Shown here piece after piece: positions 1-6,930 of a DNA stretch of 11,728 bases (its first letter is position 1; every line of letters starts with the position of its first letter). The notes beneath the pieces were generated by a model. That model saw only the letters and a list, made by a program, of their open reading frames with translations. It was not told the DNA's origin and made no database searches. The DNA is from CAYJAD01 sp964370835. Lineage in GTDB: Bacteria > Desulfobacterota > Desulfovibrionia > Desulfovibrionales > Desulfovibrionaceae. The position numbers and the translations under genes were made by a program. The DNA lies in the NCBI GenBank assembly GCA_964370835.1, contig CAYJLO010000088.1:1-11728 (forward strand). The letters are read 5' to 3'.

Positions 1-2
1 GC

Positions 3-830
3 TTGCAAATGCGTCGAGAGAATATCTACTACACGCCACTTTCGGCGCAGCGGCATCATATTCTTATTGACGACATGACCGCCGAAAGTGTGGGCAAGTT
101 TAAACAAGACGGCTTCACCCCTGCCATAGTCTTGGAAAGTTCTCCCAACAATTACCAATGTATTTTGACCATCAATAAAATGGACAGTCCTTTTGACCGT
201 GAAGCCAGTAACCACCTTGTTGAACAACTTAATAAAGAATATGGCGACGCTAAGCTCTCTGGATGTATTCATCCGCATCGTGCGCCCGGCTTTGGTAACT
301 TTAAGCCTAAATATGAAGGCGCCAACAGCAGTTTCCCACGAGTAAAGCTCCTTTTTGCCGAGCGTCAACCATGCGACTATCAAAACAAAGCCTATCTTTT
401 GCTACGCCAAATAGCCAAACAATACGAGGAACAAGCGCAAAGGCCACCAACAGCCATTGCAAAGCCCACGCACCCTTTGCCCGACAACTCCACGGCGTAC
501 TATAAACATTATGAGGACATGATAAAGCACATGCGCATTGAGGACTATTCACGCATGGACGCCATGATTGCCATGCGTATGCGCGTGACAGGTCACAGCC
601 GTGAAGAAGTACAAGTCGCCATCACAGATTGCGCCCCCACCATTGAACCAGAACACCGCCGCAAAGAAGGCCGCAACTGGCAACGCTACGCTGAGCGCAC
701 CGTAAACTTCGCCTTTGGCGTGGCAGGAGATGTGGCTCTTATGCGCTATGAAAGGATTTTTGATTACTGGCGTAAGGTAGAAAAGACGCTTTCATTACAA
801 ACCGAGCATAATAGTCGCCATAGGCTATAG
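3..830 (+). CDS. RepB-like primase domain protein, likely C-terminal part of a mobilization/relaxase protein (5' partial)
   Basis: The visible 275 residues resemble the RepB-type DNA primase domain often found in relaxase or mobilization proteins of plasmids and integrative elements. Seen here: an early acidic motif LIDDMTAESV (about residues 21-30), which fits the Asp-rich metal-binding motif of archaeo-eukaryotic-type primases, then TPAIVLESSPNNYQ (39-52), and a second conserved patch HPHRAPGFGNFKPKY (90-104). The C-terminal third is helical and charged, with YAERTVNFAFG near 226-236, typical of the tail of these proteins. The first codon visible is a TTG at the window edge, and family members usually have more sequence before this point, so the true start lies upstream. 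Such domains are thought to prime DNA synthesis on transferred single strands. The gene ends 124 bases before hsdM and probably belongs to a separate mobilization unit. The family call is by pattern recognition only. Confidence 0.75.
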   Translation: MQMRRENIYYTPLSAQRHHILIDDMTAESVGKFKQDGFTPAIVLESSPNNYQCILTINKMDSPFDREASNHLVEQLNKEYGDAKLSGCIHPHRAPGFGNFKPKYEGANSSFPRVKLLFAERQPCDYQNKAYLLLRQIAKQYEEQAQRPPTAIAKPTHPLPDNSTAYYKHYEDMIKHMRIEDYSRMDAMIAMRMRVTGHSREEVQVAITDCAPTIEPEHRRKEGRNWQRYAERTVNFAFGVAGDVALMRYERIFDYWRKVEKTLSLQTEHNSRHRL

Positions 831-879
831 TAATATATATTTATTCGTAACCATTTGATGCCTTGCTCTTTAACTGCAT

Positions 880-908
880 TTGTCTTAAAATACATTATAA
901 AGTATATT
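880..908 (+). promoter_or_regulatory. Candidate sigma-70-type promoter for the hsdM operon
   Basis: A -35-like TTGTCT (880-885) lies exactly 17 bases before a -10-like TATATT (903-908), matching 4 of 6 and 5 of 6 consensus positions. Transcription would begin near 915, about 40 bases before the hsdM ATG. It sits in the only sizeable gap before the operon. The surrounding AT-richness makes chance matches easier, so this is a prediction. Confidence 0.5.
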
Positions 909-915
909 GATGTAT
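890..915. repeat. Operator-like inverted repeat overlapping the hsdM promoter
   Basis: ATACAT (890-895) and ATGTAT (910-915) form a perfect 6-base inverted repeat with a 14-base spacer. The arms flank the candidate -10 hexamer and reach the predicted transcription start, where a repressor dimer would block RNA polymerase. The XRE-type protein at 11289-11582 is a possible ligand, but nothing in the sequence links them directly. The arms are short and AT-rich. Confidence 0.3.
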
Positions 916-954
916 CACCTAGTCTTTATGGAAATTAGTTAGAATGGGGAAGTC

Positions 955-2481
955 ATGAGCCAAAGCAAAAACACCAAAAAAGCCAAGTCCACTGCCAATA
1001 TTGGCTTTGAAGAAAAAATCTGGAATGCCGCCTGTATTTTGCGTGGCAATATGGACGCCGCCGAGTACAAGCACATTATCTTGGGGCTTATTTTCCTCAA
1101 ATATATTTCTGATGCCTTTGAGTTCAAATTTCAAGCATTGCTGGCAGAAGGTGAAGGCTTTGAAGATGATAAGGACGAATATATTTCAGAAAATATCTTC
1201 TACGTGCCAGTTTCTGCTCGTTGGCAAGTCATAGCCGACGCCGCCCATACGGAGGAAATAGGCATCATCATAGACAATGCCATGCGTGCCATCGAAAATG
1301 ATAACCCAAAGCAACTCAAAGATATTCTCCCCAAGAACTACGCAAGACCGGAGTTGGACAAGCGCCGCCTTGGGGATATTGTAGACATATTTACTAATAT
1401 TAAGATGGTGGATTTTTCGGGTGAAAAGGACGTCTTAGGCCGCACCTATGAATATTGCCTTGCCAAGTTTGCCGCCCAAGAAGGCAAGAATGCAGGCGAA
1501 TTTTACACGCCTTCTTGTGTGGTGCGCACCCTTGTGGAAGTTTTGCAACCCTTTGACGGCATTGTGTATGACCCATGTTGTGGCAGTGGCGGCATGTTTG
1601 TGCAATCTTATGACTTTATTAAGGAGCATAGCGGAAATATACAAAAAATTTCCGTCTATGGGCAAGACGCTAACCCCACCACACGCAAGCTGGCCAAGAT
1701 GAACTTAGCCATTCGTGGCATTGAAGCCAACCTTGGCAAATACGCCGCCGATACTTTTTTTGATGACCAGCACCCCCAGCTCAAGGCCGATTATATTTTA
1801 GCTAATCCACCTTTTAATATTTCTAGTTGGGGGGCGTCGAGATTAAAAAATGACGTGCGCTTTGCCTATGGATTGCCACCAGAAGGCAATGCCAACTACG
1901 CATGGATTCAGCACATGGTGCACCACCTTGCCCCCACGGGAAAAATGGGCATGGTGCTTGCTAATGGCTCTCTCTCCACCCAAAGCGGCGGCGAAGGCGA
2001 TATACGCCAAAAGCTCCTCGAAGCTGACCTCATAGATTGCATCATTGCCATGCCCACTCAGCTTTTTTACTCTGCGGCAATTCCCGTTTCCTTATGGTTT
2101 ATCAGCAAGAATAAGAAGCAACAGGGCAAGACGTTGTTCATAGATGCCCGTAAAATGGGCTCTATGATTGACCGTCGTAACCGTGAGCTCACCAAGGACG
2201 ATATAACAAAAATCGCTGCCACCTATATGGCCTACGAGCAAGGCACTTTGGAAGAAATGAAAGGCTTTTCTGCCGTGGCGGATATAGCGGACATTGCCAA
2301 GCAAGATTATATCCTCACCCCTGGGCGTTATGTGGGCATTGAAGAACAAGAAGACGATGGCGAAGCCTTCCAAGATAAAATGGAAAGGCTCACGGCGGAA
2401 CTAGGGGAACTGTTTGCTAAGTCGGATGCTTTGCAGGAAGAAGTGAAGAAAAATTTGGCAAGCCTTGGGTTTAAGATTTAA
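955..2481 (+). CDS. hsdM: Type I restriction-modification system DNA methyltransferase subunit HsdM
   Basis: This is the modification subunit. With HsdS it methylates adenine N6 in the Type I recognition sequence using S-adenosylmethionine, and it is also part of the HsdR2M2S restriction complex. The 508 residues are a normal family length. The N-terminal helical HsdM domain (about 15-150) is followed by the conserved GRTYEYCLAKFA and GEFYTP segments (162-186), the SAM-binding motif DPCCGSGG (206-213) and the catalytic NPPF motif (284-287) that marks N6-adenine methyltransferases. Every key motif is intact, so it should be active. The ATG at 955 follows a purine-rich GGGGA (946-950). It opens the operon behind a promoter candidate, and the next gene begins 18 bases after its stop. 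Its GC-richer coding contrasts with the genes directly downstream. Confidence 0.97.
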   Translation: MSQSKNTKKAKSTANIGFEEKIWNAACILRGNMDAAEYKHIILGLIFLKYISDAFEFKFQALLAEGEGFEDDKDEYISENIFYVPVSARWQVIADAAHTEEIGIIIDNAMRAIENDNPKQLKDILPKNYARPELDKRRLGDIVDIFTNIKMVDFSGEKDVLGRTYEYCLAKFAAQEGKNAGEFYTPSCVVRTLVEVLQPFDGIVYDPCCGSGGMFVQSYDFIKEHSGNIQKISVYGQDANPTTRKLAKMNLAIRGIEANLGKYAADTFFDDQHPQLKADYILANPPFNISSWGASRLKNDVRFAYGLPPEGNANYAWIQHMVHHLAPTGKMGMVLANGSLSTQSGGEGDIRQKLLEADLIDCIIAMPTQLFYSAAIPVSLWFISKNKKQQGKTLFIDARKMGSMIDRRNRELTKDDITKIAATYMAYEQGTLEEMKGFSAVADIADIAKQDYILTPGRYVGIEEQEDDGEAFQDKMERLTAELGELFAKSDALQEEVKKNLASLGFKI

Positions 2482-2499
2482 CACATAAATGAGATAAGC

Positions 2500-3426
2500 A
2501 TGGAAGATACACAAGAAAAATATCAAGACATCAAGGATACTTCTAAGTTATGTACTAATTGTCAGTCAAGTAAAACAGAGCTTGCAAAGCGCTGGGCTAT
2601 AAGGGTAGGCATTACTACTACAGGAATCTGTGTAATTCTTTTTTTTGTTTTTTCAGGATTAGCATTATATAATGAAAAAATTGCTATGGATACAATCTTA
2701 TCCATACTATTAGCATTTTTTTCTATTGGTATTTCTATTCTATTTTATTTTAATGCGGATAAAGCTGGGAAAATATTTTACCATTCTTCATATGATTTTA
2801 TGAAAGAGCAATCACAGCTTCTTGGTGAAATCAATGTCAAATTTGGGGAAAAGTTTGACCATTTGTCAACCACAATTTTAAGCTTAAAAGAAAAAAAGAA
2901 TGAGGTTCAAAAAGAAGTACAGGAAAATCAAGACAGTATCATAGAAGAGCTGAATGCTCAATTGTCTGACTATAAAAATAAAATGTCAGAAATGGAGCGA
3001 GAATTAGAAAAAAACAGTACTGCTACGGCAGAAGCTATTCAGTTGAAAAGAATTTTGGAAGAATTGAGAAGAGAACAAGTCAAGCGTGATGAGAAAGTAA
3101 AAAAATATGAAGAACAGCTATTATATGAAAAAAATAAGCAACATCGTCTTGAAAATGAGATTTCAAATATTTATAGAAATAGCAGGATAAAAAAACATTT
3201 TAGGAGTACACCAATTACTTCATCAGAACGAGCTTCAATGGCACATTTATTTGAAAATATATCATCTTCAGCAATTAAACGTGCTTTAAATGCTGGAAAA
3301 GTTCGTGAAGGAACTGAATTTTTTAGTTTCCTGCTAGAAAAAGATTTTTGCGATGCAACAGGAACACTAACCCCATGGGGGGAGCAAATATTACGGCAAG
3401 TTATGTTTGAAAAGGACGTAAATTAA
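2500..3426 (+). CDS. Two-TM, coiled-coil protein of unknown function embedded in the Type I operon
   Basis: I do not recognise this 308-residue protein. Visible layout: a short polar N-terminus with a CTNC pair (18-21); two hydrophobic segments at about 35-57 and 65-85, which would form a membrane hairpin; a long, highly charged, Lys/Glu-rich coiled coil from about 100 to 228; and a compact C-terminal part (about 229-308) starting with a basic stretch (RIKKHF, 229-234) and containing SSERASMAHLFENISSSAIK (241-260). Few positive charges precede the first segment, and the long tail is probably cytoplasmic. It lies between hsdM and hepT in the same direction, with an 18-base gap upstream and 26 downstream, so it is very likely co-transcribed. 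Its coding is much more AT-rich than hsdM, suggesting separate acquisition. A membrane anchor or membrane-acting defence effector is possible, but no catalytic motif is apparent. Confidence 0.85.
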   Translation: MEDTQEKYQDIKDTSKLCTNCQSSKTELAKRWAIRVGITTTGICVILFFVFSGLALYNEKIAMDTILSILLAFFSIGISILFYFNADKAGKIFYHSSYDFMKEQSQLLGEINVKFGEKFDHLSTTILSLKEKKNEVQKEVQENQDSIIEELNAQLSDYKNKMSEMERELEKNSTATAEAIQLKRILEELRREQVKRDEKVKKYEEQLLYEKNKQHRLENEISNIYRNSRIKKHFRSTPITSSERASMAHLFENISSSAIKRALNAGKVREGTEFFSFLLEKDFCDATGTLTPWGEQILRQVMFEKDVN

Positions 3427-3452
3427 CTTTAGCCTATTGTAAGGATAATACA

Positions 3453-3848
3453 ATGCACTCAGAAGAACGCTGGAAACAACGCTTTGAAAATTTCCAATCA
3501 TCTTTAGTGGATTTTAAAGATGCTCTTGATAAAGAAGATTTTTCTACCTTAGAGCGAGCTGGGCTTATACAGCTTTTTGAAGTGAGTTTTGAGCTCGCGT
3601 GGAAGACGCTCAAGGATTTACTTTCTTATGAGGGCTATGATGTAAACTCACCCAAGAGTACCTTGAAACAAGCTTTTGCCAATAATATTATACAAGATGG
3701 TGAAACATGGATTGCCGCTCTTGATGGGCGTAATCTCTTTAGCCATACTTATGATAGCGACCTTGCAGACCAAGCCATAGAGCTTATTCGAGACAGCTAC
3801 GCCCCCTTATTATTAGATTTAGAACAGGTATTACAAGCACGCATATGA
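3453..3848 (+). CDS. hepT: HepT-type HEPN toxin / HI0074-family nucleotidyltransferase substrate-binding protein
   Basis: This small helical protein (131 residues) matches the HI0074-type 'nucleotidyltransferase substrate binding protein' family within the HEPN superfamily. The family signature LFEVSFELAWKTLKD (41-55) is present, followed by RNLFSHTYD (93-101). The latter contains an exact RX4HXY motif (Arg93, His98, Tyr100). In characterised HepT toxins the Arg and His form the RNase site, and the Tyr is AMPylated by the MntA partner to silence the toxin. All three residues are kept, so the protein could be an active RNase. It has a good AAGGA ribosome-binding site 9 bases before the ATG. 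Its TGA overlaps the ATG of the next gene (ATGA, 3845-3848), so the two are probably translationally coupled. That gene begins with the cognate MNT domain. The placement inside hsdM-hsdS is unusual. Toxicity itself is inferred. Confidence 0.9.
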   Translation: MHSEERWKQRFENFQSSLVDFKDALDKEDFSTLERAGLIQLFEVSFELAWKTLKDLLSYEGYDVNSPKSTLKQAFANNIIQDGETWIAALDGRNLFSHTYDSDLADQAIELIRDSYAPLLLDLEQVLQARI

Positions 3849-5335
3849 AAAATACAGGCATCACCCACCAAGAGTGGCAAGCTATTACTGATATTTTAAA
3901 AAGCATTCCCCACGTAGAAAAGGCTGTGCTTTTTGGCTCTCGTGCCATGGGTCTTGCTCGTTCTGGTAGTGATGTGGACATTATGCTTTATGGAGAAGGG
4001 CTAGGTCTTAAAGACTTAATTGCCATAAAGAGTAGATTAGAAGATACAACTTTACCCTATGGATTTGATTTAGTTTTATTTGAGAAAGCCAATGAGAAGC
4101 TCTTGGAGCATGAAAGGACTTATGGGCAAGAGATTTTTGTGAGAGGTAGGGGCAATGGTTGGCAAAAGGTGAAGCTGGGGGATGTGTGTACGTTTCAAAA
4201 TGGATATGCATTCAAATCTAATTTTTTCACTACTGATGGGGCTTATAAGGTTATAAAAATAAAAGAACTTAAAGATGGACTCGTTACTTTTTTTGAAGAC
4301 TCTGCAAAAGTGAGTGTAGATTTAAATGACTATACAAAATATACTGTAGAAAAGAATGATGTTGTTTTTGCTTTAACAGGAGACCCTGTAAGTAGGGGGA
4401 ATCCTTTAAGTTGGGTAGGACGTATAGCAATTTCAAAAGAAAATGATACTTGTCTTTTAAATCAAAGGCTTTGCAAAGCTATGGCTAACGAAAAATATTT
4501 AGATAAACTTTTTTTATATTATTATTTTAGAGTCTTTGAAAATTTTTACCAACTGGCGTCTAATGCTACAGGAAGTGCCAATCAAGCTAATATTTCAACA
4601 AAAACACTTGAAAATATATGTATCCCCCTTCCCCCACTAGAAGAGCAAAAACGCATTGCCGCCATTTTGTCCTCTCTGGATGATAAAATAGAAGTAAATA
4701 ATCAAATTAACAAAAACCTTGAAGAGCAAGCGCAGGCTCTTTTTAAGTCATGGTTTGTGAACAAAACTCAAGGTGATTACGCAATATTAAGTGATTATAT
4801 AATATTAAACCCCAAAATCACATTAAAAAAAGGCACTATTGCTCCTGCCATTGATATGAAAGATTTATCCACAACAAGTATGAGCGTTACTGCTGCTGCA
4901 GAAAAAAAGACTTATAATGGTGGAGCAAAATTTCAAAATAATCATACACTTTTAGCTCGTATAACGCCTTGCCTTGAAAATGGAAAAACAGCTTTTGTGG
5001 ATTTTCTTGATGAGGATGAAATCGGCTTTGGTTCTACAGAGTTTATTGTCATGCAAGCTAAAGAATCTGTTAGCTCCTATTATGTGTACTGCCTTGCCCG
5101 TAATGATGATTTTAGAAACTGTGCAATAAAAAGCATGGTTGGTAGCTCTGGCAGACAACGAGTTCAAGTTGATGTTTTGGAAAACTACCCTGTTACTAAA
5201 GTTTCAGAGAATATGTTTATTAAATTTACTCAATATGTTGAACCTATGTTTAAAGAAATTCGTAAAAATACTCTTGAGAATCAATGTCTGGCTAGGATTC
5301 GGGAATTGCTACTGCCAAGACTTATGAATAAATAA
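3845..5335 (+). CDS. hsdS: Fusion of MntA-type minimal nucleotidyltransferase with Type I specificity subunit HsdS
   Basis: Two proteins are joined in one 496-residue frame. Residues 1-100 are a minimal nucleotidyltransferase: GSRAMGLARSGSDVD (31-45) matches GSX10DXD exactly, with the third metal-binding Asp in FDLVLFE (Asp75) and the usual family ending up to FVR (98-100). After only a few Gly/Arg/Asn residues, an HsdS protein starts at W106 (WQKVKLGDVCTFQNGYAF). It has a first target-recognition domain (about 106-260), the conserved PLPPLEEQKRIAAIL and long helix (about 261-305), a second recognition domain (about 313-465) and the closing helix (about 466-496). The HsdS part, about 390 residues, is complete by family standards. 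HsdS sets the DNA sequence recognised by HsdM and HsdR. The MNT part would AMPylate HepT, encoded immediately upstream with a 4-base overlap. The recognition domains are AT-rich relative to hsdM. The fusion is visible in the sequence; its function is inferred. Confidence 0.93.
   Translation: MKNTGITHQEWQAITDILKSIPHVEKAVLFGSRAMGLARSGSDVDIMLYGEGLGLKDLIAIKSRLEDTTLPYGFDLVLFEKANEKLLEHERTYGQEIFVRGRGNGWQKVKLGDVCTFQNGYAFKSNFFTTDGAYKVIKIKELKDGLVTFFEDSAKVSVDLNDYTKYTVEKNDVVFALTGDPVSRGNPLSWVGRIAISKENDTCLLNQRLCKAMANEKYLDKLFLYYYFRVFENFYQLASNATGSANQANISTKTLENICIPLPPLEEQKRIAAILSSLDDKIEVNNQINKNLEEQAQALFKSWFVNKTQGDYAILSDYIILNPKITLKKGTIAPAIDMKDLSTTSMSVTAAAEKKTYNGGAKFQNNHTLLARITPCLENGKTAFVDFLDEDEIGFGSTEFIVMQAKESVSSYYVYCLARNDDFRNCAIKSMVGSSGRQRVQVDVLENYPVTKVSENMFIKFTQYVEPMFKEIRKNTLENQCLARIRELLLPRLMNK
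4143..4172 (+). other. Apparent vestigial hsdS ribosome-binding site and start codon at the fusion junction
   Basis: Inside the fusion gene, a purine-rich stretch with GAGG at 4143-4146 sits 8 bases before an ATG at 4155-4157, a normal initiation layout. That ATG is out of frame with HsdS: read on, it gives only five codons before TGA (4170-4172). Two bases separate the ATG from the Trp codon (4160) that opens the conserved HsdS start. Adding one base there would give Met-X-Trp-Gln-Lys-Val-Lys-Leu, a typical HsdS N-terminus. This suggests that hsdS was once, or still is in relatives, a separate gene overlapping the MNT gene. A one-base assembly error is an alternative. Confidence 0.4.
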
Positions 5336-5365
5336 AAATATAACTTTACTATAATTAGGATTATT

Positions 5366-6226
5366 ATGAAGAAAGGTAGTGAATACGAATTATTTGTAAG
5401 AGAAATACAACAAATTCTTATTGATACAGACGTTAAAATGTCTATACAAAAAAATATTACCGTTGAATGCAATAAAAAAATTGTTGATAATAATGGAATA
5501 ACACGTGAATTTGATATTTATTGGGAGTATGAATTTGCCGGTATTCTGTATAGGACTATTATTGAATGTAAGGACTATGCTTCAAAAGTATCAGTCGAAA
5601 AAATTGATGCTCTTTTAGGTAAAATTGCAGACATCCCTTATCTAACCCCTATTTTTGCTACAACACAAGGATATCAAAGTGGTGCAAAGGTTAAAGCAAA
5701 AAATAAAGGGATAGAGTTATTAGTTATAAGAGAACAAAATGATGATGACTGGATAAATAAGGATGGAATTCCTTATATAAAAGATGTTATTTTAAATATA
5801 CACATGATTCATCCGCCATTTATTACAAATTTTTCACCTATCTTTGATAAAACATGGATAGAAGAAAATTATGAGATATCAAGTATGCCAAAGTCTTTTG
5901 GAGGTTTAAATACCGAAATATTTATTGAAGATAAAGTAAAAAATGAAAAATATTCACTTTATGAACTACAAAAAGGGTTAGGTTCCGTCGCTCTAGGATA
6001 CGGAAAACAAAGTCATGTTGAGAAATTTTCTGATGCATACATCATATACGAAGAAAAAAAATACAAACTGCTAGGGTATAAGGTAGATTTTATAATATTT
6101 GAAAATTCATCTACAAAAATTGAAATTGATATAACTAAACAAATTCTAGGTATTGTAGAAAATATACATCGCAATGAAAAAAAAGCGATATGTATTGACG
6201 GTACTATAAAAAAAATTTCAAATTAA
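5366..6226 (+). CDS. Stand-alone Mrr-like PD-(D/E)XK restriction endonuclease domain protein
   Basis: The N-terminal half (about 1-125) matches the restriction-endonuclease-like fold seen in Mrr-type and related nucleases: GSEYELFVREI at 4-14, a metal-binding Asp in REFDIYW (Asp50), then IIECKDYASKVSVEKID (65-81) with the catalytic E-X-K residues Glu67 and Lys69. It ends with a strand region (TPIFATTQGYQSGA) also usual for the family. These are the residues expected of an active Mg-dependent DNA nuclease. I do not recognise the C-terminal half (about 150-286); it is Lys/Ile-rich and may be a DNA- or partner-binding domain. There is a TAGGA ribosome-binding site just before the ATG, 30 bases after hsdS. 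The AT-rich coding differs from hsdM and hsdR. As HsdR already supplies the Type I nuclease, this could be a second, independent restriction activity, possibly modification-dependent, or an accessory nuclease of the HepT/MNT-linked module. Confidence 0.82.
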   Translation: MKKGSEYELFVREIQQILIDTDVKMSIQKNITVECNKKIVDNNGITREFDIYWEYEFAGILYRTIIECKDYASKVSVEKIDALLGKIADIPYLTPIFATTQGYQSGAKVKAKNKGIELLVIREQNDDDWINKDGIPYIKDVILNIHMIHPPFITNFSPIFDKTWIEENYEISSMPKSFGGLNTEIFIEDKVKNEKYSLYELQKGLGSVALGYGKQSHVEKFSDAYIIYEEKKYKLLGYKVDFIIFENSSTKIEIDITKQILGIVENIHRNEKKAICIDGTIKKISN

Positions 6227-6250
6227 ATTATAAGTATAAGTATTTTATAT

Positions 6251-6901
6251 ATGCAAGAGATAATACAAGCCATACAAGAACACGCATCACCACGCCTCTA
6301 CGATTGGTTAATCTTAGTTGTGGCACTGTTGGCAATCGTCATTTCTGGTCTTGCGGCGTACTTTGCTTATCGGCTAAACCAAAAACAATCTGCTATCCTA
6401 GAGCAGCAAAATAGGATTGCGCTTTTTGATAAAAGGCATGAAGTGTATTTATACATTTTACCATTATATTCTTATGGATTAAATTGTAACGATGACAAGA
6501 TAGAAAAAAATGGTTCAAATGATATATATTTTGTAATTTTTGATATTCTTTGTGAAAACTATAGGCGATTTTTGCCGCAGCATGATGAACTATTTTTAGA
6601 TAGTTTTGAAAGTAAGGAATATAATTTAAGTTACCTAAAAGATGATATACGTCACTTTATTGATGGTTTAGAAAAAATACATATCACCATTACTTCTAAG
6701 CTTCCCTTGCTTTTTGAACCAAAGATTTGTGAGGGGTATATTAAACTATACCTTAAAATGCTTCATATTTTAACTTTGTCATTAAAATTTACTGATGATG
6801 AAAAAATGGAAAAAGAAATTTTAGAATTTAATTTGCAGGCTTATTATTTTTCACGAGTAACGTTTCAAAAAGCTATTGATGTTATGGAACTACACAAATA
6901 G
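6251..6901 (+). CDS. Membrane-anchored helical protein of unknown function (first of a similar pair)
   Basis: I do not recognise a named family. The 216-residue protein has one strong membrane segment (about 19-41, rich in Leu, Val, Ile and Ala), then a short Gln-rich helical linker (RLNQKQSAILEQQN, 41-54) leading into NRIALFDKRHEVY (54-66). The rest (about 67-216) is predominantly helical, with no enzymatic motif that I can see. The next gene has the same plan and a similar motif after its linker, so the two may be distant paralogues or partners. No clear ribosome-binding site precedes the ATG, which follows the nuclease gene by 24 bases, so translation may depend on coupling. The coding is AT-rich except at the 5' end. 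Single-TM proteins of this plan near restriction genes could be membrane effectors; that is inference only. Confidence 0.8.
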   Translation: MQEIIQAIQEHASPRLYDWLILVVALLAIVISGLAAYFAYRLNQKQSAILEQQNRIALFDKRHEVYLYILPLYSYGLNCNDDKIEKNGSNDIYFVIFDILCENYRRFLPQHDELFLDSFESKEYNLSYLKDDIRHFIDGLEKIHITITSKLPLLFEPKICEGYIKLYLKMLHILTLSLKFTDDEKMEKEILEFNLQAYYFSRVTFQKAIDVMELHK

Positions 6902-6930
6902 TAAGTGATTTTTTTATACGAGGAATAATT

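Noticed and set aside
1435..1702. Overlapping open frames on both strands inside hsdM
   Set aside because: They overlap the conserved methyltransferase motifs in other frames and show no domain signature.
4283..4296. T run in the first HsdS recognition domain as a phase-variation tract
   Set aside because: It is only about seven bases in AT-rich coding sequence, and no inverted or silent hsdS copies are present to support switching.
5350..5355. Perfect TATAAT before the Mrr-like nuclease gene, suggesting an internal promoter
   Set aside because: No -35-like sequence is found at suitable spacing, the transcript would start only a few bases before the ATG, and the region is very AT-rich.
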